Positions 22,999-32,282 of a stretch of DNA of 45,631 nucleotides are shown in pieces (the stretch's first letter is position 1; each line of letters starts with the position of its first letter). This stretch comes from an uncultured Bacilli bacterium (GTDB lineage: Bacteria; Bacillota_I; Bacilli_A; RF39; UBA660). The notes under the pieces are model-generated. The model made no database searches. It had not been told where the DNA came from and saw only the letters and a list, made by a program, of their open reading frames with translations. Made by a program: the position numbers and the translations under genes. The stretch is taken from the NCBI GenBank assembly GCA_944351765.1, contig CALVPR010000007.1, positions 1-45,631 of the forward strand, given 5' to 3'.

Positions 22999-24372
22999 TT
23001 AAAATCTAAAATATAAAAATGGATTAAATGAAGTATCTACTAAATAAGCTGTTACTAATATAATTATTCCTATATATATAACTGGTTCTAAAAATTCTAA
23101 TTTTTTAATTTTATTTCCTATTACTTTTAATAATGGAGTTGACGCTATTATTGCTATAATTAATAATATTAAATAACTTCTTATATAATATAATGTTTCA
23201 GTATTTATTAAAGGTAAGTTATTTAAACCAAACATACTAGATAAAAAGATTTTTATATCACCAATAGTTTCACAGTTAAATATAACAAAACTAATAACTA
23301 CTAAACCTATTGTATATATATATTTAAGTACTTTAGTATTATTTAAATATTTTCCATATATTTTCTTTTCTAATACTAGGATAACTGCAAAATACAGTCC
23401 CCATAAAATAAAATTCCAACTGGCTCCATGCCAAAATCCTGTTAAAAACCAAACTATAAAGATATTTCTTATCCATTTTAATAAAGATACTCTGTTACCT
23501 CCAAGTGGAATATAAACATAATCTCTAAAGAAACTTGATAAAGATATATGCCATCTTCTCCAAAAGTCGGTAATAGAAGAAGCTACTAATGGATAATTAA
23601 AATTTTCTAAAAAATGGAATCCAAAGAATAATCCTAAACCTATTGCCATATCTGAATATCCACTAAAATCAAAGTATATTTGTAAGGTATATCCTACTGC
23701 CTCTAATAAATATGACATAACTGAACCATTAGGAAGGGATGCTAATGAAGTGCACATTTCTCCTAATAAATTTGCTATTAATACTTTTTTAGCAAGACCT
23801 ATTGTAAATCTTTTTACTCCAAGAGCAAATGTATCAAAATTACTTTCTCTATTTTTAAGTTCATTTGATATCGTTTCGTAACGCACTATTGGACCTGCTA
23901 CTAACTGTGGAAATAAACATACATAAGTTGCAAAGTTAAGAAAGCTTTTTGAAGACTCTACTTTCTTATTATAAATATCTACAACATAACTAATCGTTTG
24001 AAATGTAAAGAAACTTATACCTATTGGCATTACTATATACATAAATCCTATATTAGTATTAAATATGTTGTTTATGTTTTCAATAAAAAAGTCTAAATAT
24101 TTAAAATATATTAGTTGCCCTATATTATACATAAGAGCAATAATTAAAAATACTTTTGCACGTTTTCTATATTTATCTATAAGATTACCCATTATATAGT
24201 TAATAATACAAGATAAAAGTAACAAAAATCCATATTTAGGTTCTCCATAGAAATAGAAAAACAAACTAAATATAAATAAAACTAAATTTTTAAATTTTTT
24301 CGGTACTATAAAATATATTATTAATAATATTGGTAAAAAATAAAATAAAAATGTAATACTTGAAAAAAGCAT
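22999..24372 (-). CDS. MBOAT O-acyltransferase (AlgI/DltB family)
   Basis: A membrane protein of 457 residues with about ten helices. It contains the AlgI-type core VMPIGISFFTFQTISYVVDIY, FPQLVAGPIVRY, FWRRWHISLSSFFRDYVYIPLGGNR and the catalytic histidine in FWHGASWNFILWGLYF. The enzyme moves an acyl (usually acetyl) group across the membrane for attachment to an exported polymer. The downstream DHHW protein and the upstream DUF4358-like lipoprotein are typical partners. The polymer is not identified by this locus, since no matching glycosyltransferase operon is adjacent. Confidence 0.92.
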   Translation of the reverse strand: MLFSSITFLFYFLPILLIIYFIVPKKFKNLVLFIFSLFFYFYGEPKYGFLLLLSCIINYIMGNLIDKYRKRAKVFLIIALMYNIGQLIYFKYLDFFIENINNIFNTNIGFMYIVMPIGISFFTFQTISYVVDIYNKKVESSKSFLNFATYVCLFPQLVAGPIVRYETISNELKNRESNFDTFALGVKRFTIGLAKKVLIANLLGEMCTSLASLPNGSVMSYLLEAVGYTLQIYFDFSGYSDMAIGLGLFFGFHFLENFNYPLVASSITDFWRRWHISLSSFFRDYVYIPLGGNRVSLLKWIRNIFIVWFLTGFWHGASWNFILWGLYFAVILVLEKKIYGKYLNNTKVLKYIYTIGLVVISFVIFNCETIGDIKIFLSSMFGLNNLPLINTETLYYIRSYLILLIIAIIASTPLLKVIGNKIKKLEFLEPVIYIGIIILVTAYLVDTSFNPFLYFRF

Positions 24373-24390
24373 ATATATTCTCTCCTTTAA

Positions 24391-24415
24391 AGAAAAATCT
24401 TCCTTTTGGAAGACT
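24391..24415 (-). terminator. Terminator after the DUF4358-like lipoprotein
   Basis: On the minus strand gtcttcc-aaaa-ggaagat is followed by TTTTTCTTT, and the RBS of the MBOAT gene starts right after. Read-through may therefore set the MBOAT/DHHW level relative to the lipoprotein. Confidence 0.65.
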
Positions 24416-24416
24416 T

Positions 24417-24875
24417 CTATAAATTATCAAAACTGTTTTCTATTTTTTCGATATAATTAGATGAAGACATTATTAAGATAATTAAATTACCTTTATTTTT
24501 AACTACTACATCTTCTGCTTCAACACATATCCATTTTCTTGGATTAACGTTCTCTTCTATTTTCTTTTTAGCATCTTCAATGTTTGCTCCATCTTTCATT
24601 CTAACAAGGACTACAGAGTGAGCAATTGATCCTACTGCAGATTCAGATGCTAATGCTTCTTCATACTCAATATCTTTTGTACCAAGATAATTCTCAACAT
24701 TTTCTTCAGTAACTTCTGTATTAGTAAGCATCATTGGTCTTTCATCTTCTGGAACGTCAGCATAAACTTTTGTCATTATTTCTTCTAAAGTTCCTTCTAC
24801 TTGCTTTTCCCCGCATCCTGTTAAACTAAATAAAGTTACACATGCTAAACAACCTAAAATTATTTTTTTAAACAT
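24417..24875 (-). CDS. DUF4358-like lipoprotein
   Basis: The 152-residue protein has a lipoprotein signal ending in lipobox LTGC (Cys about residue 21). The mature part, with VENYLGTKDIEYEEALASES, SVVLVRMKDGANIEDAKKKI and NPRKWICVEAEDVVVK, matches the DUF4358 pattern as I remember it. These lipoproteins are often encoded next to MBOAT/DHHW genes, as here. It would sit on the outer membrane face. Function within the acylation set is unknown. AAAGGAGG precedes the ATG. Confidence 0.8.
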   Translation of the reverse strand: MFKKIILGCLACVTLFSLTGCGEKQVEGTLEEIMTKVYADVPEDERPMMLTNTEVTEENVENYLGTKDIEYEEALASESAVGSIAHSVVLVRMKDGANIEDAKKKIEENVNPRKWICVEAEDVVVKNKGNLIILIMSSSNYIEKIENSFDNL

Positions 24876-25003
24876 TTATTTTCCTCCTTTAATCTTAGTT
24901 GCCATATTAATTATATCAAATTAAATTTATTTTGAAAATATTTAATATTTAACTTTACACATATATTTTTATTTTACCCATCTAATATAGTTTAATACAA
25001 AAA

Positions 25004-25570
25004 TCATTTCCCTTCACAAATATTTTCTTGTATTTGTTCAACACCTTTTTTATCTGTTTCGTTAATAGTTAAATAAACGAACAGTTCCTTATCTTTATAT
25101 AGTTCATTCTTTGTTTTATCATCGGCTTGAGTATAAAGTTCTGTTGCAGCAATTTCTTGATAAATATCATTCATATCTTTTAGATTTCCACGTCCCTTAA
25201 TCTGGTAAGTAAATTCGTAATATTTATTGGTCTCTAATTTAGTTTTTAGATTTGATGGAATAAGATGAGATAATGCAGAATGATCTAGATATGCATCTAG
25301 TATAACATATGATAATTCAGGTACTTCCGCTATATAGCCATCTAATAAATTTACTACACGATAAGTTTTCGTAAAAGTGCAATCATAATATTTATCATTT
25401 TCCTCTTTTTTAGCATCCTCTTTATTTTCTAATCTATTAATTTCTTCTTTACATGAGTTAATATCTTCCTTATATGAATTAATCTTCGTTCCTTGTAAAA
25501 CAATAAATACTACACATATTACTATAATTATCAATAAAGATACTATAGTTACAACTTTTTTCTCTTTCAT
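25004..25570 (-). CDS. Unknown membrane-anchored 188-residue protein
   Basis: An N-terminal helix (VVTIVSLLIIIVICVVFIVL, about residues 6-25) is followed by a short coiled coil (KEDINSCKEEINRLENKEDAKKE in part) and an outside domain of about 130 residues with Cys near residues 65 and 185. I recognise no family. The RBS AAAGGA is present. It stands alone on the minus strand, divergent from the gene at 25741. Confidence 0.7.
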   Translation of the reverse strand: MKEKKVVTIVSLLIIIVICVVFIVLQGTKINSYKEDINSCKEEINRLENKEDAKKEENDKYYDCTFTKTYRVVNLLDGYIAEVPELSYVILDAYLDHSALSHLIPSNLKTKLETNKYYEFTYQIKGRGNLKDMNDIYQEIAATELYTQADDKTKNELYKDKELFVYLTINETDKKGVEQIQENICEGK

Positions 25571-25740
25571 AAAAATTCCTTTCTTAATTAATATAAATTA
25601 TAATAAATACCTTAACTACCCTCCTTCTAATATTTATATAATTTATCTTATACATAATATTCTTAAATATATTGTAGCAAATTTTATTATAAATAGCAAT
25701 TATAAATATTTTATAGTATAATAATTTTAGGAGGTATCTT

Positions 25741-26076
25741 ATGTATGATATTAAATTAATGGATAATGAAAAGATATTGTTAATATCTGATAATTCATTA
25801 ATATATAATTCTAATTATGAAAAAGAATATACCACAATTATAACTAATTACCGATTTTTAGTTTTAGATTTTCCTAGTAATAAAAATAATTCTTTAGAGG
25901 ATTTAAGAACTAGTCAAAGATTGACTTATATAAATAAAAAAGAAATAATTTTAAGTATTAAATTAGATGATATTAATGATATAACCAAACAAGATGATTA
26001 TTATAAAATTGATTTTAATAATAATTATATTTTGATAAAAGATAATGATATTGTAAATAAATTAAAAGAAGTATAA
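25741..26076 (+). CDS. Small PH-like domain protein
   Basis: The 111 residues form strands that resemble bacterial PH/GRAM-like domains: an early LMDNEKILLISDNSLI, then TTIITNYRFLVLDF, and LDDINDITKQDDYYKIDF near the end. There is no membrane helix. TAGGAGGT lies at ideal distance from the ATG, and a TATAAT lies about 20 nt before it. It is followed 21 bp later by a CmpB-type membrane protein and may be co-transcribed. The role is unknown; the fold call is tentative. Confidence 0.7.
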   Translation: MYDIKLMDNEKILLISDNSLIYNSNYEKEYTTIITNYRFLVLDFPSNKNNSLEDLRTSQRLTYINKKEIILSIKLDDINDITKQDDYYKIDFNNNYILIKDNDIVNKLKEV

Positions 26077-26097
26077 AGAAGTAAAGGTGTTGGTAGT

Positions 26098-26733
26098 ATG
26101 AAAAAACATTTTAAAAACTATTTAAATAAAAATCCTAAATTTGACAAAAGTACAATGTTAGGAATCTATTGTTTAATTATTGTAATGTCTGGAATATTTG
26201 GTTGGATATATGAAGTCATATTTTATTATTTTAATAGTGGTATGAAAAATTTTTATTGGCGTGGTGGAAATTTCTTACCATGGATAAATATATATGCAAT
26301 TGGGGCTATATTAATAATTATTCTAACTTTTAAAAAAAGAAAAAATCCTTTATATGTATTTACAGTTAGTGTAATTACTACAGGAATACTTGAATATATT
26401 GGAGGATGGATTCTTGATAACTTAATGAATGTAAGATGTTGGGATTATACTCAAGAAATACTTAGTTTTGGTAATATTAACGGTTACGTTTGCATAAGAA
26501 GTGTTTTAATTTTTGGAATATTAAGTTTGATTCTTATGTATGCAGTTTTACCAATTTGTTTTAGTATTGCTAAAAAAATGAAGAAAAAACATTTCTTAAT
26601 ACTTAGTTATAGTCTTTGTTCAATATTTTTAATTGATGAAATATATAATTTAGTATTTACAAAAATATTTTCTCTTCCTAAAGCTTCATCTATTTATCAA
26701 AAGTTAGGATTACCTTATTTATATTTTAAATAA
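26098..26733 (+). CDS. CmpB-type putative ABC transporter membrane protein
   Basis: This 211-residue membrane protein has about six helices. It shows the pattern of the ABC_trans_CmpB family: GIFGWIYEVIFYYFNSG early, RGGNFLPWINIYAIGA, TTGILEYIGGWILDNL, then CWDYTQ ... NINGYVCIRSVLIFG. Although named for a transporter, no ATPase partner is adjacent and the real function of the family is unclear. The RBS is AAAGGTG. A hairpin overlapping the stop ends the transcript. Confidence 0.8.
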   Translation: MKKHFKNYLNKNPKFDKSTMLGIYCLIIVMSGIFGWIYEVIFYYFNSGMKNFYWRGGNFLPWINIYAIGAILIIILTFKKRKNPLYVFTVSVITTGILEYIGGWILDNLMNVRCWDYTQEILSFGNINGYVCIRSVLIFGILSLILMYAVLPICFSIAKKMKKKHFLILSYSLCSIFLIDEIYNLVFTKIFSLPKASSIYQKLGLPYLYFK

Positions 26734-26764
26734 ATCTCATTTATATTCTAAATGAGATTTTTAT
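26732..26764 (+). terminator. Terminator after the CmpB-type gene
   Basis: aaatctcattta and taaatgagattt pair around a 5-nt loop and run into T-rich sequence. Confidence 0.75.
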
Positions 26765-26788
26765 AAAAAACTATAATTTAACATTTCA

Positions 26789-27205
26789 CTAAAATTCAGG
26801 GTCAAAATTCTCCCAATTAAAGGCTTCACTTTCCTCATAATCCTTACATTTTATATATGTTTTAAATTTCCATTTATTTTTTTCTACACAAGCTGCATAA
26901 GTAATTGTATCACAATAACTTTTTCCATCAACATCTAAAAATTTTTCTTTATCCATTCCTGCATTATTAACTAATTCAGACATAGAAACATTTCGTACAG
27001 CTGTATCTTTAGGATCACAATATGGATAAACTATATAATGGTATCTTTCCATTTCTTTATTAACATCTTTTTTTATTTGTTCATATCTTATTTTATTTTC
27101 GGCTATTTGTTTTTCTTTTTTTATTTCTATATAATTGTATACTACAAATAGTAATACAATTAAAAATATTAAACTTATACCTACTATAATTATTGTTTTT
27201 TTCAT
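26789..27205 (-). CDS. Unknown small anchored protein
   Basis: The 138 residues start with a strong membrane helix (TIIIVGISLIFLIVLLFVVY) and a short charged coiled segment. The outside part has four Cys (PYCDPKDT, SYCDT, AACVEKN, IKCKDYEE), which could form two disulfides. TAGGGTGA precedes the ATG. It ends against the convergent CmpB gene's terminator, and tRNA-Arg lies just upstream on the same strand. No family is recognised. Confidence 0.65.
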   Translation of the reverse strand: MKKTIIIVGISLIFLIVLLFVVYNYIEIKKEKQIAENKIRYEQIKKDVNKEMERYHYIVYPYCDPKDTAVRNVSMSELVNNAGMDKEKFLDVDGKSYCDTITYAACVEKNKWKFKTYIKCKDYEESEAFNWENFDPEF

Positions 27206-27252
27206 AATTCACCCTATTTTTCTATATTAAACTTAAAATAAGTTAATTCAAA

Positions 27253-27329
27253 TGGCGTCCCCGATTGGAATCGAACCAACGGCCTATCGCTTAGGAGGCG
27301 ATCGCTCTATCCTACTGAGCTACGAGGAC
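27253..27329 (-). tRNA. tRNA-Arg (anticodon CCU)
   Basis: The minus-strand sequence folds as a full cloverleaf. Acceptor GTCCTCG pairs with CGGGGAC (one G-U), the anticodon stem ATCGC/GCGAT closes loop CTCCTAA with CCT as anticodon, the T-loop reads GGTTCGATTCC, and CCA is encoded. The minor Arg codon AGG would be its main target. Confidence 0.95.
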
Positions 27330-27426
27330 AAAATACTTGCATATTAAGTATAACATTATCAAGAATTATTATCAAGTAATTGCTTTAAATATTTTTATTC
27401 TGTATAATATTATTGGTGAGATAGTT

Positions 27427-28479
27427 ATGTATATAAAAAATATGGGATTTATTGAAGAAACTAAATATAAATGGAAAAATTTTAATATCACATTTAATAA
27501 AACTAATAATAATAGTACAGTTTCTAATATAGAATATATATTATCTTTTGCAAAACTTAAATATAATAACAATTATTCTACTAATGCAAGAAATTTAATA
27601 ACTCCCCTAAACTTTGACATTTTTGCCAAATATTTATATGCAATTAACAAAATTAATAACTATAATAATAACTTTATTAACAAACTATATATAAAACATA
27701 TTAAAGCATTTAATAAATTTAAAGAACCAGATAAAACTAAAAATAATAAGAAAGACTTTATAAATTCATTTAATAACTTAATTTATAAATTTAATAATAA
27801 AGAATTAGATTTTACCAAATTTGCTTTTCCTATTAGTACACAAAATATTTTAATTGATGGTTCACATAGATTAAGTTGTGCCATTATAAATAACGATAAA
27901 ATTAATTTAAAAATATTTGATACTACTGATTTAGTTTTTGATTACTTATATTTTAAAAAAAAGAAACTTAATGCTAAATATTTAGATTATATGGCTCTTC
28001 AAGCTAAAAATATTTTACCTTACGCAAATTATAAACTTATATTTTATAAAAATAATAAAGAAAAAACAAATATTATAAATAAACTATATCAAGAATTAGA
28101 TATATATTATATAAAAAATACGAAAATTAATATTAATAACTTAAATATAGTTTTAAATAGTAATTATAATCAAAATTATAATAAAGTTTTATTTATTATT
28201 TATAAAGATAATATTTTAAATAATAATATTGATAGTGCATTCAATTTATTTTTAAATAAAAACTCCTTAAATTTAATAAATAAGATAAACACTACTAAAC
28301 TTAAAAACATTATAAATAAAATACCTAAATTAGATAAACAATTTGTTTATACATATAATAATAAATTTATTAAGTTAAATAATATATACTGTTATAATCC
28401 TGAAGATATATTTTATATAAAAGATTATTGCTTTTTAAAAGGATGTGATTTTGATGAAAACAATAATTATTATTTATAA
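27427..28479 (+). CDS. ParB/Srx-fold protein paired with a glycosyltransferase
   Basis: The start ATG at 27427 follows GGTGAG; an upstream in-frame ATG at 27337 lacks an RBS. The 350-residue product is extremely rich in Asn, Lys, Ile and Tyr. A ParB/sulfiredoxin-like phosphate-binding motif is visible in FPISTQNILIDGSHRLSCAI around residues 134-153 (G-S-H-R). Around it the protein is otherwise unfamiliar. The next gene, a GT2 glycosyltransferase, begins inside its last codons. This pairing suggests a role in sugar or polymer metabolism, perhaps an NTP-dependent kinase as in sulfiredoxin-fold proteins, rather than plasmid partition. That is inference. Confidence 0.7.
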   Translation: MYIKNMGFIEETKYKWKNFNITFNKTNNNSTVSNIEYILSFAKLKYNNNYSTNARNLITPLNFDIFAKYLYAINKINNYNNNFINKLYIKHIKAFNKFKEPDKTKNNKKDFINSFNNLIYKFNNKELDFTKFAFPISTQNILIDGSHRLSCAIINNDKINLKIFDTTDLVFDYLYFKKKKLNAKYLDYMALQAKNILPYANYKLIFYKNNKEKTNIINKLYQELDIYYIKNTKININNLNIVLNSNYNQNYNKVLFIIYKDNILNNNIDSAFNLFLNKNSLNLINKINTTKLKNIINKIPKLDKQFVYTYNNKFIKLNNIYCYNPEDIFYIKDYCFLKGCDFDENNNYYL

Positions 28480-29698
28480 TATAATTTTGTTTAGTTATGC
28501 ATTATATCATCTTATAAGAACAATTATATTTATAAATAAAACGCATATTAATGTAACAAATAGTATTAATAAAAATACAAAAATTATTATTTTAATTCCT
28601 TGTTTAGAAGAACAAAAAATAATAAAAGATACTGTTAAACATTTTGATAAAATAATTAATAACAATCCTAATATTTCAATAAACTTAATTACTACTGAAA
28701 AAGAAATACAGAAAGATAATAATGATACGACTTATGAATATATAAAGAAAAATATTATTGGTAAATATAATAATATAAATTTAATTCACTATCCATATAA
28801 AGAAGGATATATGGCCGATCAATTAAATTATGCAATAAAAGAAATTAATTCAAATAAAACTATTAATAAAGATAATACTTATATATGTGTTTATAATGCT
28901 GATAGTTATCCTAGTAAAAATACTTTTAACGAAGTATTAAATCAAATAAACACACATAATAATCCTTTAATACTTCAACAATATTCATATAGTTTTCTTA
29001 ATATTGATTCATTAAATATTATTTTAAAAGGATTTGCTATCTATCAATCTAATTTTGAATTAAAAATGGGGTTGTTAAACTCTTATTTTGATAACAAATT
29101 ACATAAACATATATTAGGACATGGATTATTTGTTAGATTAGATTATATTAATAAAATTAATGGTTTCAATACTAAATATTGGTGTGAAGATATTTACTTA
29201 AGTATGTATTTAGAACAAGAAAACACAAAAATTATACCTTTATTAACTCTTGAAAATATGGAGACTGCAAATAGCATTAGTAATCTTACTAAACAAAATG
29301 CTGTATGGTTTAATACTTCATCTAAATGTATATCAATATATAAAGAAATAAAAAAATCTACTAAAAAAAGAACTATAAGTAGTATTATTGGACTTATAAA
29401 TGAAATCCGTTCTTTTATTAATTGGTTATTTTTCCCAATATTATTATTATTTATAATTATAAGTTCTATATTAATTAATAGTTATAATTTAACAATAATT
29501 ACTATTTTTAATTATCTTATATATATCTACATATATTATATTACCACTATTAAAATTATTAATCATTTAGATAATAAGCAATATAAATTTAATATAAAAA
29601 TATATTTAGGTACAATAATTGCAACATTTATTTCTAATATTGGACCACTGTACTCAATAATTGTATCTCCAAAAGAAAAGCATAAAACCGAAAGATAA
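28454..29698 (+). CDS. GT2-type membrane glycosyltransferase
   Basis: The 414-residue protein begins with a membrane helix, then a GT-A domain: IIILIPCLEEQKIIKDTV (nucleotide-binding strand), VYNADSYPS as a DxD-like motif in which the first Asp is Asn, LGHGLFVRLDYINKINGF, and WCEDIYLSMYLE with the ED catalytic pair. C-terminal helices (about residues 310-400) anchor it. This layout is that of processive or lipid-linked GT2 enzymes. The ATG at 28454 is chosen with AAAGGA upstream; GTG at 28445 is the alternative. It overlaps the ParB-fold gene, so the two are translationally coupled. Confidence 0.82.
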   Translation: MKTIIIIYNIILFSYALYHLIRTIIFINKTHINVTNSINKNTKIIILIPCLEEQKIIKDTVKHFDKIINNNPNISINLITTEKEIQKDNNDTTYEYIKKNIIGKYNNINLIHYPYKEGYMADQLNYAIKEINSNKTINKDNTYICVYNADSYPSKNTFNEVLNQINTHNNPLILQQYSYSFLNIDSLNIILKGFAIYQSNFELKMGLLNSYFDNKLHKHILGHGLFVRLDYINKINGFNTKYWCEDIYLSMYLEQENTKIIPLLTLENMETANSISNLTKQNAVWFNTSSKCISIYKEIKKSTKKRTISSIIGLINEIRSFINWLFFPILLLFIIISSILINSYNLTIITIFNYLIYIYIYYITTIKIINHLDNKQYKFNIKIYLGTIIATFISNIGPLYSIIVSPKEKHKTER

Positions 29699-29711
29699 TT
29701 TTTATGCTTTT
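29677..29711. terminator. Bidirectional terminator between convergent genes
   Basis: aaaagcataaaa and ttttatgctttt form a 12-bp stem with T-runs on both strands. It covers the stop codons of both the glycosyltransferase and the PHP gene. Confidence 0.8.
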
Positions 29712-30568
29712 TTATACCAATCTTTTATTATATCTAAATTTATGTTTAAGGCTCCTAATACTCTATCTTGATGTTTATCACCATGACAGTCAGATCCACC
29801 AGAAACATATAATTTATTATTCTTACAATAATCTAATAAAAATTCTGTTTGTTCTTTAGTGAAATTACTATGGTAACACTCTATTCCATCTAAAATATTT
29901 GCATCTACTATATTGTTTAAGAAATTCTTATGATCATTCATTTTATACACAAATAAATGAGCTAAAAATACTTTACCACCATTTTTATGAATAATATTAG
30001 CTACATCTTCTGCTTTCGGATAATCTTTTGTAAAATCTCTATATAATATAAAATCCTTATCAGTTGTACATTTCCTAAAGAATAGTGATTTACTGTTCCA
30101 TACTTCTTCTTCAATGTATTTTTTATTTTCATCATATTTTATAACATCATAATATATAACATCAATAGGATACTCTTTATCTGGATTATATAATAAATTA
30201 TTTGATAATTTTATATTATTATTTTTACAAATATCTACCATATCATTAAATTCTTTAATAAAACTATTTTTTACATTCTCTTCTCCATACATAGAATCTA
30301 ACCATTCTTGTACTTTTTCTTTATTAAAATCATAAGCAAGTAACTCAATTTTAGTGTCATTAAAAACACAATTGATTTCTGCACCTACTAATAACTTCCC
30401 TTTATAATATTTACTTCTATCTACTTTTTCTAACTCAAAATAAGCTTTAGCACTATCATGATCTGTTATAGATAATACTTCTATTCCTTTTTCTTCGGCT
30501 TTTTTTAATAATTCTATTACACTCCATGTTCCATCAGAATATGTTGTATGACAATGTAAATCTATCAT
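29702..30568 (-). CDS. PHP-domain phosphoesterase
   Basis: The 288-residue protein has the PHP metal motifs: DLHCHTTYSDGTW at the N-terminus, SITDHDSAKAYFEL, GAEINC, a VFLAHLF histidine, and a final GGSDCHGD. This matches the TrpH/RNase AM-type and histidinol-phosphatase-like phosphoesterases. Substrate could be a 3',5'-nucleotide or short RNA; sequence cannot decide. AAAAGGAG precedes the ATG. It is the last gene of a five-gene operon with nucleoside enzymes, which favours a nucleotide substrate. Confidence 0.85.
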   Translation of the reverse strand: MIDLHCHTTYSDGTWSVIELLKKAEEKGIEVLSITDHDSAKAYFELEKVDRSKYYKGKLLVGAEINCVFNDTKIELLAYDFNKEKVQEWLDSMYGEENVKNSFIKEFNDMVDICKNNNIKLSNNLLYNPDKEYPIDVIYYDVIKYDENKKYIEEEVWNSKSLFFRKCTTDKDFILYRDFTKDYPKAEDVANIIHKNGGKVFLAHLFVYKMNDHKNFLNNIVDANILDGIECYHSNFTKEQTEFLLDYCKNNKLYVSGGSDCHGDKHQDRVLGALNINLDIIKDWYKKA

Positions 30569-30569
30569 C

Positions 30570-31214
30570 TTATCTACTCCTTTTTTTAGTTACTTCTAAT
30601 AATCTATTTAATACTTCTTCTAAAGTAAGATCTGTTGTATCAATTAATTTCGCATTACATGAATTACTTTGACTAACAAAAAAACTATTTTGCATATTCA
30701 TTAATTTAGGGCTTATCCAATCATCTGATAATGTTTTTTCTCTTGTTTCATTTCTCTTTTTTACCATATTTGGATCCGTAATTAAGAATATATATTTTAT
30801 GCATTCATTTAATTGTAAATCATTAATAAAATGATAATACTCTCTTAATAGTTTGACTGAATTTATATAAATACCCCCAAATAAACTATTATCATCAAGT
30901 GAATATGCAACTGATACTGTACTTAAAAAAGAACGATCTAATATAGCATTTTTACCACTTTTTATAATGTAATATGCTAGTTTTACTCTTTCTAATTCTG
31001 CTTCTAAAAGAAATCTTTGATTTGCAATCTCTTCTTCTTTATTTTTAGGTATTCCAGGAAGTTCTTTACCCATAAATAACTCTTTATGATTTTTTATAAA
31101 TAAAGGTACTTCTTCAATTAATACATTATTTTCATCTTTAGTTAAAGTCTTACATAAAGTAGTTTTACCAGAATTTGATACTCCATCAATTATTATTATA
31201 TTTCCTAAATGCAT
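30570..31214 (-). CDS. P-loop nucleoside/nucleotide kinase-like protein
   Basis: The protein has 214 residues with Walker A GVSNSGKTTL near residues 11-20, ILDRSFLSTVS as the DR-S motif typical of thymidylate and deoxynucleoside kinases, and KKRNETRE as LID-like basic segment. It may phosphorylate a nucleoside or nucleotide freed by the neighbouring deoxyribosyltransferase, but a non-nucleoside substrate is possible. The ATG has AAAGGAG upstream. One base separates it from both operon neighbours. Confidence 0.75.
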   Translation of the reverse strand: MHLGNIIIIDGVSNSGKTTLCKTLTKDENNVLIEEVPLFIKNHKELFMGKELPGIPKNKEEEIANQRFLLEAELERVKLAYYIIKSGKNAILDRSFLSTVSVAYSLDDNSLFGGIYINSVKLLREYYHFINDLQLNECIKYIFLITDPNMVKKRNETREKTLSDDWISPKLMNMQNSFFVSQSNSCNAKLIDTTDLTLEEVLNRLLEVTKKRSR

Positions 31215-31215
31215 A

Positions 31216-31647
31216 TTATAGCTCCTTTAAATATTCTAAAAGCATATCGATATTTTTTGCTATTTTAAAATCAAAACATGCTTCAATAAATAAATTATCA
31301 TCTCCGGTTTTATCTAAAGCTCTAGTATCAGTTTTATACCCTATACATTTTTTATTTAATGCATACGCATATCCAAGTTCTACACAAGCTCCTTCATCAG
31401 GAACTCTACCATCTAAAAGAAAAAGTAATATATCAGAACTATTAATTCCTTTTATATCTTCTTCAAATATCTTTTTATTTATTTCTAATTTATTATTTTC
31501 ATCAATAAGGTCAAATGCAAGACCTGCTTCATCCTGTGGTAAGTAAACTTCATACCCATTGTTTACTAAAATTTCTTTTATTTTGCTATTCCTTTTTAAT
31601 TCCATTTCATTAAATAATGGTGCTGCCACATATATTCTTTTTTTCAT
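31216..31647 (-). CDS. Nucleoside 2-deoxyribosyltransferase
   Basis: The 143 residues match the family: RIYVAAPLFNEMEL at the start, YEVYLPQDEAG, DILLFLLDGRVPDEGACVELGYAYAL containing the catalytic Glu, and CIGYKTDTRAL. The enzyme exchanges bases between deoxynucleosides, or hydrolyses a nucleoside. It overlaps the transporter gene's stop by one base, so the transported compound may be its substrate. GAAAGGATG precedes the ATG. Confidence 0.9.
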   Translation of the reverse strand: MKKRIYVAAPLFNEMELKRNSKIKEILVNNGYEVYLPQDEAGLAFDLIDENNKLEINKKIFEEDIKGINSSDILLFLLDGRVPDEGACVELGYAYALNKKCIGYKTDTRALDKTGDDNLFIEACFDFKIAKNIDMLLEYLKEL

Positions 31648-32282
31648 TATGCCATCCTTTCTTCAATTTGTTTTATTTTATTTATTACTATACATGTAAC
31701 TGGAGTAAATACTATTTCAATAATTATTTTTAAAATATAGACATCAATTACTAATTTTATTAATTCACTCATCGTAATAGTACCAATAAAAGTAATGGTA
31801 ATAAATATCACTGTATCAACCAATTCTCCAATCAAAGATGATAAAATCGTTCGTTGATATACCTTGCTATTTTTATTTTTAAACTTTATTTTGTTTAATA
31901 TTTTAGCATTAACAATACTTCCTATAGTGTACGATAAGAAGGATCCTAACAAAATTCTCGGAGTACTTAATAATATGTTCATATATCCTTCTTGATTTAA
32001 CCAATAATCAGGATACGGAAGAAGTATCGTTATATAAAATATAGTAACCATTATTAAATTACATATAAAACTTAATATAACTACTAACTTCGTTTTTTCA
32101 TATCCATAAACTTCTGCAAAAACATCATTTAAAATATATGTTATCGGAAATAAGAAATCTCCTGCCGTAAATATAAGTCCAAATATTAAGATTAATTTAG
32201 AAGTAATAATATTAGATACAAGTAAAAAAGTAATATTTATTGCTAGCAAAATAATGAATATTTTAGAATAATTATTTTTCAT
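31647..32282 (-). CDS. Queuosine-precursor-type transporter (YhhQ/VUT family)
   Basis: The 211-residue membrane protein has six helices and the family signature AGDFLFPITYILNDVFAEVYGYEKTKLVV. YhhQ of E. coli imports queuine precursors preQ0/preQ1; other members take up different bases or nucleosides. No queuosine gene lies in this window. The tight linkage to a deoxyribosyltransferase and a kinase suggests salvage of a nucleoside or a modified base. The RBS GGGGAGAG lies within the end of the upstream gene, which it overlaps by 11 bp. Confidence 0.88.
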   Translation of the reverse strand: MKNNYSKIFIILLAINITFLLVSNIITSKLILIFGLIFTAGDFLFPITYILNDVFAEVYGYEKTKLVVILSFICNLIMVTIFYITILLPYPDYWLNQEGYMNILLSTPRILLGSFLSYTIGSIVNAKILNKIKFKNKNSKVYQRTILSSLIGELVDTVIFITITFIGTITMSELIKLVIDVYILKIIIEIVFTPVTCIVINKIKQIEERMA

